From: Antitrichia curtipendula | Lineage: Eukaryota; Streptophyta; Bryopsida; Hypnales; Leucodontaceae | Assembly: GCA_951230915.1 (NCBI GenBank) | Contig: OX579634.1 | Location: 50,419,570 to 50,483,569 of the forward strand | Direction: 5' to 3' | Length of the DNA: 64,000 bases | Shown: in pieces, positions 22,585 to 34,199 of the stretch | Layout: every line of letters begins with the position of its first letter | How positions within the stretch are numbered: the first letter of the stretch is position 1 | Translations under genes and position numbers: made by a program | Notes under the pieces: generated by a model | What the model saw: only the letters and a program-made list of their open reading frames with translations | What the model was told of the DNA's origin: nothing | Databases searched by the model: none

Positions 22585-25500
22585 TCAAGTTTGCCCTATT
22601 AGAGATCGAAACCACTTGGAAGTCTGCAAACTGTTATTTTCTGTCTCCACCGCAGTCCGGAGTACGTCAACTACTGTCCTAATATCAGGACGGTTTTTGG
22701 GAGACTCGTCTATGCATTTCAAAGCAAGATTATAAACTTCCTTCATCGATTTGGACTTGAAATTCCCACCCAGGTTTGAGTCGACAATCCCTTTCCAACT
22801 CCCGGATTGCTTCTTCACCTGACATAAAAAGAAAAAGAAAAGGCAAAAATTTGAGACGCAAACAAGGCCTTGAACCGAAAGCTCATGTAAGATGAGCCAA
22901 TTTATTTTCCTAGAATTCAAAATCATTACTTCCAAGCAACTTGGTGAGGAACATTTCAAAAAACCAAAAATTATCAATGAAAAACTGATTAATAATAGAG
23001 AACTATGGATGTTTGATAGTTTGACTCAAATTTCTCCCTAGACATTGTTCCGGCAAGTAAAACCTTCAGGCCAAGACATGACTATTTGGAACACAAGACA
23101 GGATGACAAGACATGAAGAATAAGTTACACTACGTGATCTTGACTCATTCACCATTTTATAGGTTGATGATTTTTGAATTCACTCCACACAACGGAACAA
23201 GACCATTTGCAAAAAGTATTGCCATAAGGCATTCATGTCATTTTTTCAACTCCTAAATTTCTTACTCAATGACCTTTGCCAGGACAAAGTGAAAAAGCCT
23301 TAAAGACAGTGGACAACTCACTGTGCTAGATTTCTTAAAATATAACTGAAATGTCTGACTTGTCCTGACCACTATGTAGACCTGCCCTAAAGAATTTGAC
23401 CCCATACGCCACATGTCCAGATATAGAAAAAATATTGCTTACCCACTCTCCAATAAATTGACCAGCTTTTGGATCATTAGGTTTACGACCTGTAATCATT
23501 TCCAAAAAAACCACGCCAAAGCTGTAGATGTCACTCTTCTCATCCAATTTTCCCGTTCTAGAATACCTGCAAATGACCCACCAACAATTACATGTTCCTC
23601 AATGGTTGAAATCAATTTACAAACACAGCTGATTTACCAAACTCTTGAACAATAAACAAAAATCAGTCATACAATAGTATGTGCTTCTGAAAGGATTCAT
23701 AATGCCAAGTCCGGTTTACAAGGCAGATTTGTCACCGATCCATTGGATATTCAGAAAAGCTTTATAACTCATAATGCAGACCCTCGTTCTACACCCTTAG
23801 ATTTGCGAAAAGTACAAATACGGACGTATGATGATGAACTATTAGACTTGGCATCGTGTCCCATAATGCTCTCAAGCCTCCCGGCTCTCGAGCATTATCT
23901 AGTCCATTATAGATCGCAAGTTACAATTCACGGAAGTGGAGTAATGCTTACGCTGGGTCGAGATATCCAGGAGTTCCCTTCACCCTGGTGCTAAAATGGG
24001 CTTGGTTACCAGAGTCGTCCTCTAAAGCTATTTTGGACAGACCAAAGTCAGCAACTTTGGCAACCAAATCTTTGGTGAGGAGGATGTTGCTACTTTTGAT
24101 ATCGCGGTGAATAACTCTTGGATCGCACCCGGTGTGCAGATACTCCAGACCTTGAACACCAAGCATTCCATAAAATCATATTAATTTCTTGCCTAAGCAT
24201 CTAATCTAGTAACCAATTGGCAGGGTTTACCGCAGCTAGGTTTCCTAAAAAAACCCTCTGGGATTCTTTCTACTACAATGGTTTATCCTATTATTGAACG
24301 CGCAATACTAATGTCACAGAAAAATTAAAGAGGTTATTTTAGTAGAGCCCACTGATGAATTGCACTGGTGATTATTTAGTGGAAACTTTCACTGAAAATC
24401 GTCAATTATTGTCACAGACACTAATAAGAGTCTGGTGTGGGATGTTTGGGTGACAGTATCTGCACAAGCTTACAATTTATAATGAAATTTGTACCAACTA
24501 TCAATATATGAAAAGCTGAGTTCGTTTTTGAAGTTAGTGTTCTATCATACCCCATGCAGAATCCAAACAAATTTTGAGTCGTTGTCTCCAGTCCAGAAAA
24601 AGCCCGGTACCTACATTCGGAGATGCACAAATGTCACTTGTACAAGAGGTGAAATTTCTAGCTAACAGAATCCTAAGAATCCTAAGAATTCGAAGAGCAC
24701 TAGCAGAATCCTCCTACGAATACCCCGTGATGCATTGAAAATACTAAAAAGGAGAACGAATTGACTCACCATGAAGGTGATCCCCTATACTTCCTTGGTC
24801 AGCATACTCGTAAACCAAAACTCTATGGCTGGCTTCTTGGCAGTAGCCTACCAGTTTAACCAAATTTACGTGATTTATTCTTGAGAGAAGATTCACCTGT
24901 TTTCATACATTACAACACGATTGATGAGTATGTTCACATTTCACACACTAGTAGGAAACCCCCCTCCAGAGGTATCATAGAAAATTTAGCGATGTTAAAC
25001 CTTGCCAACTGTAACACCATTTTAGGCAATTTCTAACGTAAACCTTGCCAATTGTTACGAGACTAGTTTTTTTAGAGTACCTCTGGGATGGGTTTCTACT
25101 AAAGGCATTAAAACTTAATGTCATAATCCTCTACCTAGAATTAGTCAAAGTAGATGTCTAATACAGTCAGCCCTCCATTAGTGTTAAGTCCATAAGTGTT
25201 AAAGAATCTCATGTGTGTTATGGAGATTTGCACTCCCGTTATGATAGGTCATGTTGGGAGTTGGGAGTCACAAAGGGATTCCAGATTCTCTTTGCATGAA
25301 TTTTTGGAATTAAATCAATAAATAAACTATGAATTTTCAGTGCTAAAAATAGGTGCACGCTAAATCAACCCTAGGCTCTCATGAAAAGAGTCTGTACATA
25401 CATTTTAGGCAAGAATCTGTTGGGTAAGTTTTAGAACCGGGTTGCAATTAGGTGCAGCTACCTTACCTCGTTCAGAAACTCAGTATCCCCTTGCTCAGTC

Positions 25501-27298
25501 TTATCGCCAAGAATTTTGACTGCTACTGGCTTCTCATTCTGTCTGGCCAATATACCCAAGTACACATTGCCAAACCCGCCTCTCCCAAGGAGAATTCGGG
25601 GAGGTCCTTCAAGATACGGCTCGTACTTATAAACTGCTCGGTCAGTCATCGCTTCAACTTCTTTCCATGTGTAATTTTCAACAAGCGGCTGAAATATAAT
25701 ACTTCTTGCTTGTGTTTCTCTTCTGGTTTCACGGTGTGTTTCTGCTCTGCTCAGGCTTGGCTTGGGAGCGTTGTTCTTGGTCGTAGAACTAGGATTGCCT
25801 GGATTGCCTGACGAAGAGATAGAATGTCCTGTAGATAAACTGCTCGAATCACCTGTCGTTGAGCTCCTTCTTCTTGAACTAGAGCCGCTTGAAAATAGTT
25901 TGGAGTAGGATTCGGAAGAACATGCTAAGAAATCCAAATGCCCTGCAGAGCCCCATACAAGAAGGTCTGAAGTGGTTAGTACTTTCTCATAAAACTCTAG
26001 AGTACTGTTGGCACTTGCTTATAACACCTGCTGGATTATCAACATTTCCATTCTTTAACTCAAACTTGGTGGATATTCATCTGGCTACCATTAGCAAGTG
26101 TCACCGGCTTATTAAGCAATCCACACTCTTTTGTAGTCAAAAGAAAAAGAATACTGCTCAAGAGGTAAAAGGATTTGTGTCAAAGAAATATATCATAGGA
26201 TTGGGGACCTTAGATACCCTAAACCTTCCTTATATTAGCAAATGGGACCAAGAATTTGATTGCCAGCACAACATTTTTGAAAAGATCTAAGCAATCAAAC
26301 TTCATGAAAAGAGTTAAACATTCGAGAATTGTACCTGGTTCTATCTCGAAATTGAGTGATTTTGGACCTCCTGATTTAACAGAGCTTTGACTGTTAGATT
26401 GCTCTGCACACAAGTTCAACAAGACATGAATAAACTCCAAGCTCTGACAGAAATGGCCTTGCAACTGGGTCCTAGCCACACAAGATGAAAACACTGACAA
26501 AGATGCTAAAAAAACTGCAAAAATGAAATGCTTTCACACCAGTAAGTTTCTGACTATATTTGAGCATATGATGGTAATATTTGCAAGATACGGTAGGGAC
26601 GAAGGCAAACAGGACTACTTACCTGGCGTTTCATGATAAATAGTGGAAGATGGACCTCCCCGCTTACCATAGGGCCCTGCTAAATATACAATAGGTTAGC
26701 AAATTTTGCAAATATTGCAAGGTAGAGGTAGCTAATTGAAACACCAACCTAAATGCAAAACCCCAAAATCTTGAACCAAGAGTTCGTATTGAATTTGAGA
26801 ACATACACCACCTCAATATAAGATCCCCTGTCAATCTTCCAATCAAATTTTGAACCCCTATAACTGCTGTAAATGGTATGCAAATGATGCACTCTCCTGC
26901 GCGTTGGAATCCTCCTTGCTTTTCTAAGAAAAGTATTTGAAAATCTGATAATATGCTCCGCGCTTTCTACTGCGGCCAATTTATTTGAAATTGAATGATG
27001 GAAAAAACATTCCAGGACTTGTGAAAAGATTGGAATATCTTACTAACAAAGTCTAATTTCTATATTCTATCTCGGTAATGGGGAAGATTTTGATTGCAGA
27101 GACGGAGAGGAAGGCCTCACTCACCAGTTGCAATGCTCTTGCTTCTAGGTTTTGAATCACCAACCTCAGTCGGATCATATTCATCTGTTACCAACCCGAC
27201 TTTGGAAATCCCATCTGCAACTACGTCTTCCATTCTTGCATCTGCGTACAAAAGAGCACCGCTGGTACCAATGCAATACGAGCGACTCAGATTATCAC
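22585..27298 (-). CDS. receptor-like protein kinase, ectodomain not visible, 5' end uncertain
   Basis: A plant Ser/Thr kinase of the RLK/Pelle type, expected to phosphorylate partners at the plasma membrane. Exons: 27125-27298, 26623-26679, 26335-26403, 25467-25942, 24770-24896, 24551-24610, 23952-24150, 23443-23566, 22585-22818; all phases agree, giving about 506 codons. Motifs: glycine loop [11 protein letters not shown], lysine in VAVKILG, αC glutamate in FLNEV, catalytic [24 protein letters not shown], then [14 protein letters not shown]. The usual PE after GYLDP is PA here (DPAYSRTG), so the structural glutamate is replaced. The N-terminal part is Ser/Gly-rich, with two similar small exons coding GGPSS/GGPKS. 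No leucine-rich repeat, malectin, signal peptide or membrane span was found upstream, so it may be a cytoplasmic RLCK or have distant exons. Confidence 0.85.
24946..25103. mobile_element. CACTA-like foldback in a kinase intron
   Basis: About 160 bp whose left end CACTAGTAGGAAACC and internal TCCAGAGGTA are mirrored on the right by TACCTCTGG and GGGTTTCTACTA. The ends resemble the CACTA termini at 61808 and 63738. Related right-end sequence (TTTTTTTCTACTAGTGG) lies at 29145-29161. It sits in the intron between the exons ending at 25467 and starting at 24896 (minus order). No clear 3-bp target duplication. Confidence 0.5.
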
Positions 27299-27359
27299 CT
27301 ACACACAAACAAAGAAAATGTTTGAAGCTACATGAAGTATGATCACATAAGAGTCCTTT

Positions 27360-27700
27360 GCAGCGCAAAAATGTAGAATCAAGCACCCAGTTCAAGAGCA
27401 GTGTCGGTCCCCTTACCACTGAGAACAAACTACTCCTAACAAGGTTTTGAGAAGCAGGAACCCTAAAGATGGTGACGAGAGGAATTGCCCTGCATCAATA
27501 GGGCACACAACGAAATTTTTGGCATCCTAGCTGATCGCCTTTGCACAAATGAGGACAACGATTATAACAAAATGAATCATGATCAGATTAGCACATTGAA
27601 GCTCAAACACTTGTAGAACAAGCACCCACTTAAAAGACAACTGTAAATCCTTACCGACGAGTAACTCCCAGTTCAGCCTGGAACGTTTGAGAAAACAATT
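27360..27700. repeat. diverged duplication at the 5' side of the kinase gene
   Basis: 27366-27480 and 27600-27720 share order and partial identity: TGTAGAA(T)CAAGCACCCA, then a CCTTACC splice-donor-like site (minus strand GGTAAGG), then GTTTTGAG. Each contains a small open minus-strand segment ending at a GGTAAGG donor. The one ending near 27657 (23 nt, codes LNWELLV) is in phase with the exon at 27125-27298. This may be a duplicated leader exon. Which copy is used is unknown. Confidence 0.4.
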
Positions 27701-27729
27701 CTAAAAGAGGGTGGACACTAAGTTACAAA

Positions 27730-29292
27730 GTGTACAAATACATAAACTCGTGCAGCAGGAGTTATCAAAGAAAGAAGACGACGCAGACTAACGAGGATCT
27801 GCACACAGAGCCATTCTTGGATTCAGAAAAATAAGTTGGAGCCTTCGAGGACGCGTCTCAGCGAGTAACCTGGAAGGCTGGAACACGAAACCAGCGGCGG
27901 CAAAAGGTGAAAAGCCAGATATTCAACCTATGAAAATATAACTGCAGTATTCATTGTAAGCTCCAAAAAATTACTGTACGAGTATTTTATTATATTAAAA
28001 ATATATAATAGTTATTACTATAAATATAGAGGATCATTGACTGAGTTCTAGCTTGCAGACAGCCAGACAAATGCAGCAAGTGACCCCGGTTCCGAGGCAC
28101 CGCGTTGAATCCAAACAGCGTCACTGAAAGTTACATGAAAATGAGTTGTGTTGACTTATATAATATTTTTTTCACAAATCCGAGTGCAGATTTCTCCCTC
28201 CATTTTTCCACATCTTTGTTTCTCATATCGTCCATCGCAAGCCAAGCTAAGTGGCCCCTGACATCAAGTTACCGATTCCTGGCTTCTTGATCCTTCCTTG
28301 GCACCTTCTTGTCCTGTGAAGTTTGAGCAATTATGATACCGATATTCCTTTGCATGTACAAACTTTACTCATTTCATATCCGTCAAAGTAGGAACCAGCT
28401 CCCGATGCTTGTCGGTGGATTCAACAATTTCACCAAGTTATTTCTACCAGCAACTAATTTCACCAAGCTATTTCCACCTCGGTGATAACTGTAGCCTCCT
28501 GGTGCTGAAGACGAATCCTCAAAAACATTTTGTTAGATCATGACATCAAGAAAAAGAGGTAAGAGAGGTAGCAGCTACTTCTCTCACCTCTAGGAAGCTA
28601 ATATTTACTGCAGATGATCAAATTTGGAAATATGGCTACACAGTTGGAATCAGAAACACCGAATTATCTTGGAGAGGTCACGAAATGCAAAATTAAATAG
28701 GGGGCAGGTTTTTATAGTTAACCCACCGTGGTGGGAGAAAAAAATTCTTCTATGCCGTGGAACGCTCGTAGCAATACTCAAGACAGCTCCAATTTGAAGG
28801 CTCAGATGTTTCCAGTTGAAGGGATCCGGTTATCCATGTGCACAATTGTGCACAATTGCCAGCGTCACACTGCGACGAACAATTCGTTGCAGATGCCAAC
28901 TACTCTGGAGCCGCTTGTGTTGAATGCCGATTCTCCAGAGATGCCTACCACTTGGAAGTACAGCAGCCCACCCCCTAGAGGTATTCTAGAAAATCTAGTC
29001 GCTCTACGATTGGCAGAGTTAACGTTAGAAATTGTCTAGAATGGCATTACAGTTTTGGAAATGTGCATGATAGATATTGTCTTAAATGATGTTACAATTG
29101 GCAGGGTGAAATGCTGCTAAGTGAAATTCTAGAATAACTTTGGTTTTTTTTCTACTAGTGGAGTGCATTTCAGAAGTTCACTGAATGGATTCAAGTATTC
29201 AACTGAAGAAGCGGTTGACTTTGGCATCATGTTGCTTGCAAGCACCCATGTGTGTAACCCATGTGTGTACAGTGAGAGCAAACGTTGTGATG
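27730..29292. other. intergenic region between the kinase and METTL23
   Basis: Must contain the kinase promoter and first exon and the METTL23 3' end. No conserved frame recognised. 28970-29161 is a degenerate foldback-like repeat related to the one at 24946-25103 (CCCCTAGAGGTATTCTAGA, ATTGGCAG, CTACTAGTGG). Confidence 0.45.
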
Positions 29293-31971
29293 TCAATTTC
29301 GAGATCTCATCTCGACAAGCTCGACCGAATGCTTCAAAGCCGCCAGTTTCGATGCTGGGAGGAAGTCTGCAGCGTCCAGAAGTTGAGTGCATTGCAAATC
29401 CCACTTTGTCATTAGGTACTCAATGGACCTGTGCCCGCTGCAGAGAAACAAAACACGCCTTTCAATTTCTGAGCACCATTACATTCTCGAGAATATTTTC
29501 GTTGAGCACACCCACACCCCCTCTGAATTGGCATGCCAAAAAATCCTTGACATCTTGTTTTGCAAGTTATGCTAGATTTGAACAAGCGTGAGAGCCTCGA
29601 ACCAATAAGCGATTGGTTTCACATGTGAGTATGTAAAAGATCTAATTTCTCTCTGATTTGGCATGACTTTGTTCTAAATAACTCTTGGTTGGCACTGTTC
29701 TAATATGTGCCATGCCACTACCTCTCAAGAATGTTGTGTTTTGTAGAAAACAGTGGTTGCCTTTGCCCGATTCGTTCATGACTGCATAACACAGGGTTGC
29801 TCTAAGAGGAAAGCCAGCAGGAAAAACAACCCTCCTACTAGCTACTCAAAATATTGGGATGCAAACAGAGAACAGCTGGGACATCAGTCAAACCTGCGAG
29901 GTTGGTATGTGGTGATGAAAACAGAATCTGGCATTCCTTGTAACAAGAACTTGACGGTAGCAAGTAAGTCATCAAAATCTGTAAAACCGGAGTAGGAAAG
30001 TGTAATAAATAGCTGAACCTCAATATTTATCTTGAACTTGAACGTTACTAGAAGCACGAAGGAAGAGCTCACGAGAAGCAATGCGAAAAATATCAAAACT
30101 GAGAAGAAACACTTCGCACCTTTACTGGCATAAAGAACGTCTGCACCTAAAACAATCTGAGCAGGGTGTCGTAGAGCGAAAGATTTCTCATTCCACTGGC
30201 CCCAGGTTAACCCTTGCATCTGAGATCACAGCACAACCAGCTTGAACATATCAGCTACATAGCAGGACAACAAGGACACATAACATTTTACAGTAGTAGA
30301 CAGCTCGCACCCTTTGTAACACAATAGAATACGGACCACTAAAGTATTGAAGAATTGTCGTACTTTTGAAACAGTTTATTCCATAGCCAAGCATACAATC
30401 ACTCTCACATGATCCCACATAACCAAGGACTGGACGAAAGGAAATAAATAATTTTAATGTGAGCTACTCCACCCTTTGCAAACATAACATGAGCTCAGGA
30501 TCGTGCACAAAAAGAACTTGAATTGCAAGGGTGCTCAGGCGAGGCAGCTCCTCAAGAATATTACGGTTCAATCACATCACTGACTAGGCTTTCACCGAAT
30601 AATCGAAGTTCAGAAAACTGGAAGATCTCAAGACCCGACCAAATAAGTTCCATATGATTTCTTTCCATAAGAGACAATGCTGGTTGCAATCTTCCTCTCA
30701 ACGTCGGCATCTTGGAATGGTGACGAAGGCTCAAATTCAAAACAGAGTAAGCTGGCGTACCTCACAGCTAACTTGATTCAAATCGCAGGTCTTTTGCATA
30801 TTCTCGAAAACCTTAAATAAAAGTACAAACATGTTGAGCACCTCAATCATGAGATTAATCACAAGACAATTTTACGTCAGTCAATTATCATCTGGAAGTC
30901 AAGTACAGTACACTGAATTACCATTTCAGTGCGTGACTCTAAACCCTGAAACCCTAAACCCTAAACCCTATTATAGGCAAATGAAGGTACTGCTAACCAG
31001 AGTGCAGCTACAGTACAAAGGCGGGCGATCAAACTGCTCTAGAGTGTTATGATGATTACAAGTTGTAACTGGGAATTGTCTCTGTACCTGGGGTTGATCT
31101 TCCCGATCTGTTAACACAACTGAAGCTCCGACTTTTGCAGCTACCATGCCAGGCAGGGCAGTACCTGCACCCAACTGCATTACCCTTTTAACATTAAATG
31201 AGTGTAATTCACTGTAGTACACCCTACCCCACTAGACAAATTGCAACCTCTACAAATTCAAACTTCCAATCAAATCAACCGTTGGAGGTGCTCACAACAA
31301 CGAGAGATTCGGAAGTTGGAAGATGAACAACAGTTTGGACCTTGCGTTTCCACTTGCACCTCCTAAAATTGAAAAATGAGTGTATTTGATGATTCAATTG
31401 TGTAGACTAATTGCATCTCTACATGTTCAAATGTTTAATCAAAGTGAGTGAAGTTGCACGACATGAGATATGAAAGTTGAAACATGAAAGTGAGTGTGAA
31501 ATTGAACAAAGTACCTACCATCTCTTGACCATGTGGAACAAAAGTGCTCCGAGATGGTGTCTTACCTCAACAACCCTAGCGCCAGCAAATCGGAGACGAT
31601 GTTGCCAAATGTATTCGGCCAACACAATGCTGCATGGCCACACATACAGCCCATACTCTTCTTGCATTACCTGCCTTCATGAGACAATTCAGAATCGGAA
31701 ATATCAGACAAATTCATTGCAAAACAGAAATCTCTTGCAACTCCAAAGACTACACCTAGAATTCACGGCCCTTAGCAAAAAGACGAGAAAGCATTGTTTC
31801 CTACTCACAATTCAATCGCAGAAAAAAGTAGAGTAACGGAAGCATACTTACCTCGGAACAAGAAATGGTCAAGAGCTCTGAATTTCCAGCATGTTGGAAA
31901 TGGTGGTGAGAGACAGTCGTCATCAGAAGTCCATCCTCTTCTCTTTCCCGTTTCTTCGTTTCCTCCGCCAT
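29293..31971 (-). CDS. METTL23: METTL23-type protein methyltransferase, 230 aa, seven exons
   Basis: SAM-dependent class I methyltransferase of the lysine/arginine methyltransferase group that includes animal METTL23, a histone arginine methyltransferase. The plant substrate is unproven. Exons: 31852-31971, 31566-31670, 31088-31174, 30761-30811, 30120-30219, 29894-29978, 29293-29437; total 693 nt, in phase throughout, all GT-AG. The start ATG (31971) gives MAEETKKRERE, and no upstream in-frame exon is needed. Motifs: EEYGLYVWPCSIVLAEYIW, the SAM loop VVELGAGTALPGMVAAKVGA spread over exons 2-3, acidic LTDRED, MQGLTWGQW, IVLGADVLY, FDDLLATVKFLL, VFITTYQPR, and the C-terminal IEYLMTKWDLQC. Length is close to the family norm and no lesion was found. 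Divergent from the fibrillin gene 300 bp away. Confidence 0.93.
30941..30970. repeat. interstitial telomere-type repeat in a METTL23 intron
   Basis: About four units of the plant telomere repeat CCCTAAA, one with an A-to-G change (CCCTGAA), between METTL23 exons 3 and 4. On the transcribed strand it reads TTTAGGG. Short runs like this can arise from double-strand break repair. Confidence 0.85.
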
Positions 31972-32270
31972 AGCCACTATCTCGTTGCAAAAAACAAAAC
32001 AATAGGCTCGAGTTTTGCAAAGGAATCGTGCGGGAGATCACCTAGACACCCCCCCCCACTAAACCCTAAAACCAAGTCGGAGCTCCATAGCAGTCTGTTT
32101 CGTTAGTAAGGCCCATCTTGAACCTAGATGAAGGATTCGAAATGTTCTTATAATGTAGATTTCACGCACTTGAGGACTCGGATTTGTATTTCTGATGAGA
32201 GATGTGGCGTGTGATTGTTGACGTGAGAGTTGCAGAGGGAGATTCCAAGGTTTGAGAAAACGGAGTGGTC
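31972..32270. promoter_or_regulatory. bidirectional promoter between METTL23 and fibrillin genes
   Basis: Only 299 bp separate two divergent start codons, so both core promoters and 5' UTRs must lie here. It contains a telo-box (ACTAAACCCTAAAACC, about 32059-32074) next to a run of C. AAACCCTAA elements are common in plant promoters of growth-related genes. No clear TATA box at a canonical distance on either side. Confidence 0.6.
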
Positions 32271-34114
32271 ATGGCAGTTTCTGCGTCCATTTCGAGATTC
32301 TCCATGGACTGTGGTTCGAATGTCAGGCCTTTTTCTCGCCCGTTCTTTGCTGGAGGTGGAGTTCAGCAATGTTGTGCAGTCACGGGAGTGAAGATGGTTT
32401 CGGGAAATTCCAAGGACTGGGGCAAGGCTAAGCTGAGAGTCGGAAGCGCTAGAGTTCAAAAATCGAAAACATTCGCTGCAATGAAAGCAGGAGTAGCGGT
32501 GGATATCAATGCACCTCCTTCTGTTCTCGTTGACACCCTTCTCGCTTTAGTATGCTCCTCTCTCTGACCTCTTCTGCGCAATTCTCAATGGCTTAGAAAT
32601 CAACAACAGTAGGTACACTGCCAACATTCTGAGAGTCAATTCTCGTAATTTTTTTTTCTAGGCAAGGATTGAATGAGTTAGGCAGGAATAGTGAAGACAT
32701 CCTTACCAACGGTGGCAGAAGAATGAATTTGCAGGTCGAAGACACCGACCGTGGAACGCAAATTGGCGACCCAGAGAACCTTGCGATTGAAGAAATTGTG
32801 GGCAAGTTGGAGAGTCTGTGCATCCCGGAGCCTCTTTCTAGCCCTTTGTTGTTTGGAGGTATAGAATGTCCTCCTCTCTAGCTGTACCCCAACCCCTAAA
32901 TTCTCACTGCCTGCTCCCGCATTGCGAGCAGAGGTTTATTTACCAAATTTTCTCGCATGAGCTTCGCTATGGTGACTGTGAAGCACTAGTTTTAATTGAC
33001 TCTGCTATCTGTGCTTGAATTAGAACTCGAAATGTAGATGTTTCGGGAGCCTTGCACACATTTGATGAGACCGAAGTTTTGAATTGTGAAAAAGTTTTGA
33101 ATTTAAATTGTGAACGAGTTTTGAATTGTGGAGCCAGATTGGGATGTGGCGTATAGTAGTAACCCGACTGCACCCGGCGGGTACTACCGCAGCATGCTGG
33201 GTCGTGCGTTGCTGAAGACGCGAGAAATGGTGCAGGGCGTCTATGCCCCGGACGTCATCACCAACAAGGTGGCCTTCGCTGCCTTCGGCTTTCTGGACGG
33301 TCAAGTGACATTACAAGGTCCTCCTCCTTTCCCATTCTCTCTCGCATACAATTTTTCCTCCGCTTCATAGAAACGCTCATTACATTTGCTACATGCAAGT
33401 GCACTGAAATCTGGCCAGTCAGACCTTGCAATTCCTGTTTTGCAATATGCAGGTTTTGACATGAAATATGGCACATTGTGATTCTTCTTGTGGATTCTTG
33501 TGCACCCAAACCTCTTCCATTATGACAGCCTAGACCCTCAAAAATCAATGCATGTGGGGTATCCATGGATTTTCTGTAACATTGTGTGACACTCAATTGT
33601 GTAAAATTGACATTAATAAGTGCTTGGAGTAAGGAAGGAAGGTGGTTTAGAATGCTTGTACTCGTTGTTGTCACACGTGTATTTTCTATGTAACTTTTCT
33701 TGTGAGATGATATTGACAGTGCCGAGTGAGTTTTTGAACTGGGTGCGTCTGCTTCTTAGGGTTTGGTAAGAGAACAGAGGATTTCATAGTAGAGAAGGTG
33801 ATATCAAAGAAGACTATTGTGTGTAGACTAACTAACATGTGTGTGACATTTGTGTGTCACAAATGACAGTTGCAAATACTACAGAATTCAATGTGCTGCT
33901 CACAGTGGCTATTGCATCTGCAGGAAAATTGACAGCCTTGGATAAGAAGTGGGTGGAAGTTGTGTTCGAGTCTCCGCACGTGGAATTAGGACCACTGAAA
34001 ATGCAATATGGAGGCAACAGCAGTGTAAAATTAGCCACTATCTACCTTGATGAAGTTGTCAGGATTGGGAGGGGCTCCAGAGGGTCTCTCTTTATCTTCA
34101 AGCGTCGCACATGA
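32271..34114 (+). CDS. plastid-lipid-associated protein (PAP/fibrillin family), about 281 aa
   Basis: Fibrillins coat plastoglobules and thylakoid-associated lipid bodies. Exons: 32271-32549, then 32662/32663-32858, 33138-33317, 33924-34114. The start ATG gives a Ser/Arg-rich N terminus (MAVSASISRFSMDCGSNVR) typical of a chloroplast transit peptide. The PAP core is visible as EEIVGKLESLCIPEPLSSP, FGDWDVAYSSNPTAPGG, FGFLDGQVTLQG, KWVEVVFESPHVELG, then the C-terminal RIGRGSRGSLFIFKR, which resembles the PAP8-type subgroup. Introns 2 and 3 are canonical and in phase. Intron 1 is odd: the donor after TTA (phase 0) and the obvious acceptor TTTTTTCTAG leave one extra base. An in-frame GT-AG alternative starts exon 2 at 32636. 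Decay, sequence error or an unusual junction are possible. Confidence 0.88.
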
Positions 34115-34174
34115 ACACATTTCATATTGTCACAGTAGCTATCTAGATAATTACAGTCATAATTTTCCAGACTT

Positions 34175-34196
34175 AAACCCTAAACCCTAAACCTAA
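34175..34196. repeat. short telomere-type repeat after the fibrillin gene
   Basis: Three CCCTAAA-type units about 60 bp past the fibrillin stop codon. Together with 30941-30970 and the promoter telo-box, three such motifs lie within 3.3 kb. Confidence 0.8.
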
Positions 34197-34199
34197 GTC

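Noticed and set aside
33121..33137. Non-canonical splice junction before fibrillin exon 3
   Set aside because: At first the frame seemed to need a GG acceptor, but the AG at 33136-33137 gives FGDWDVAYSS in perfect phase.
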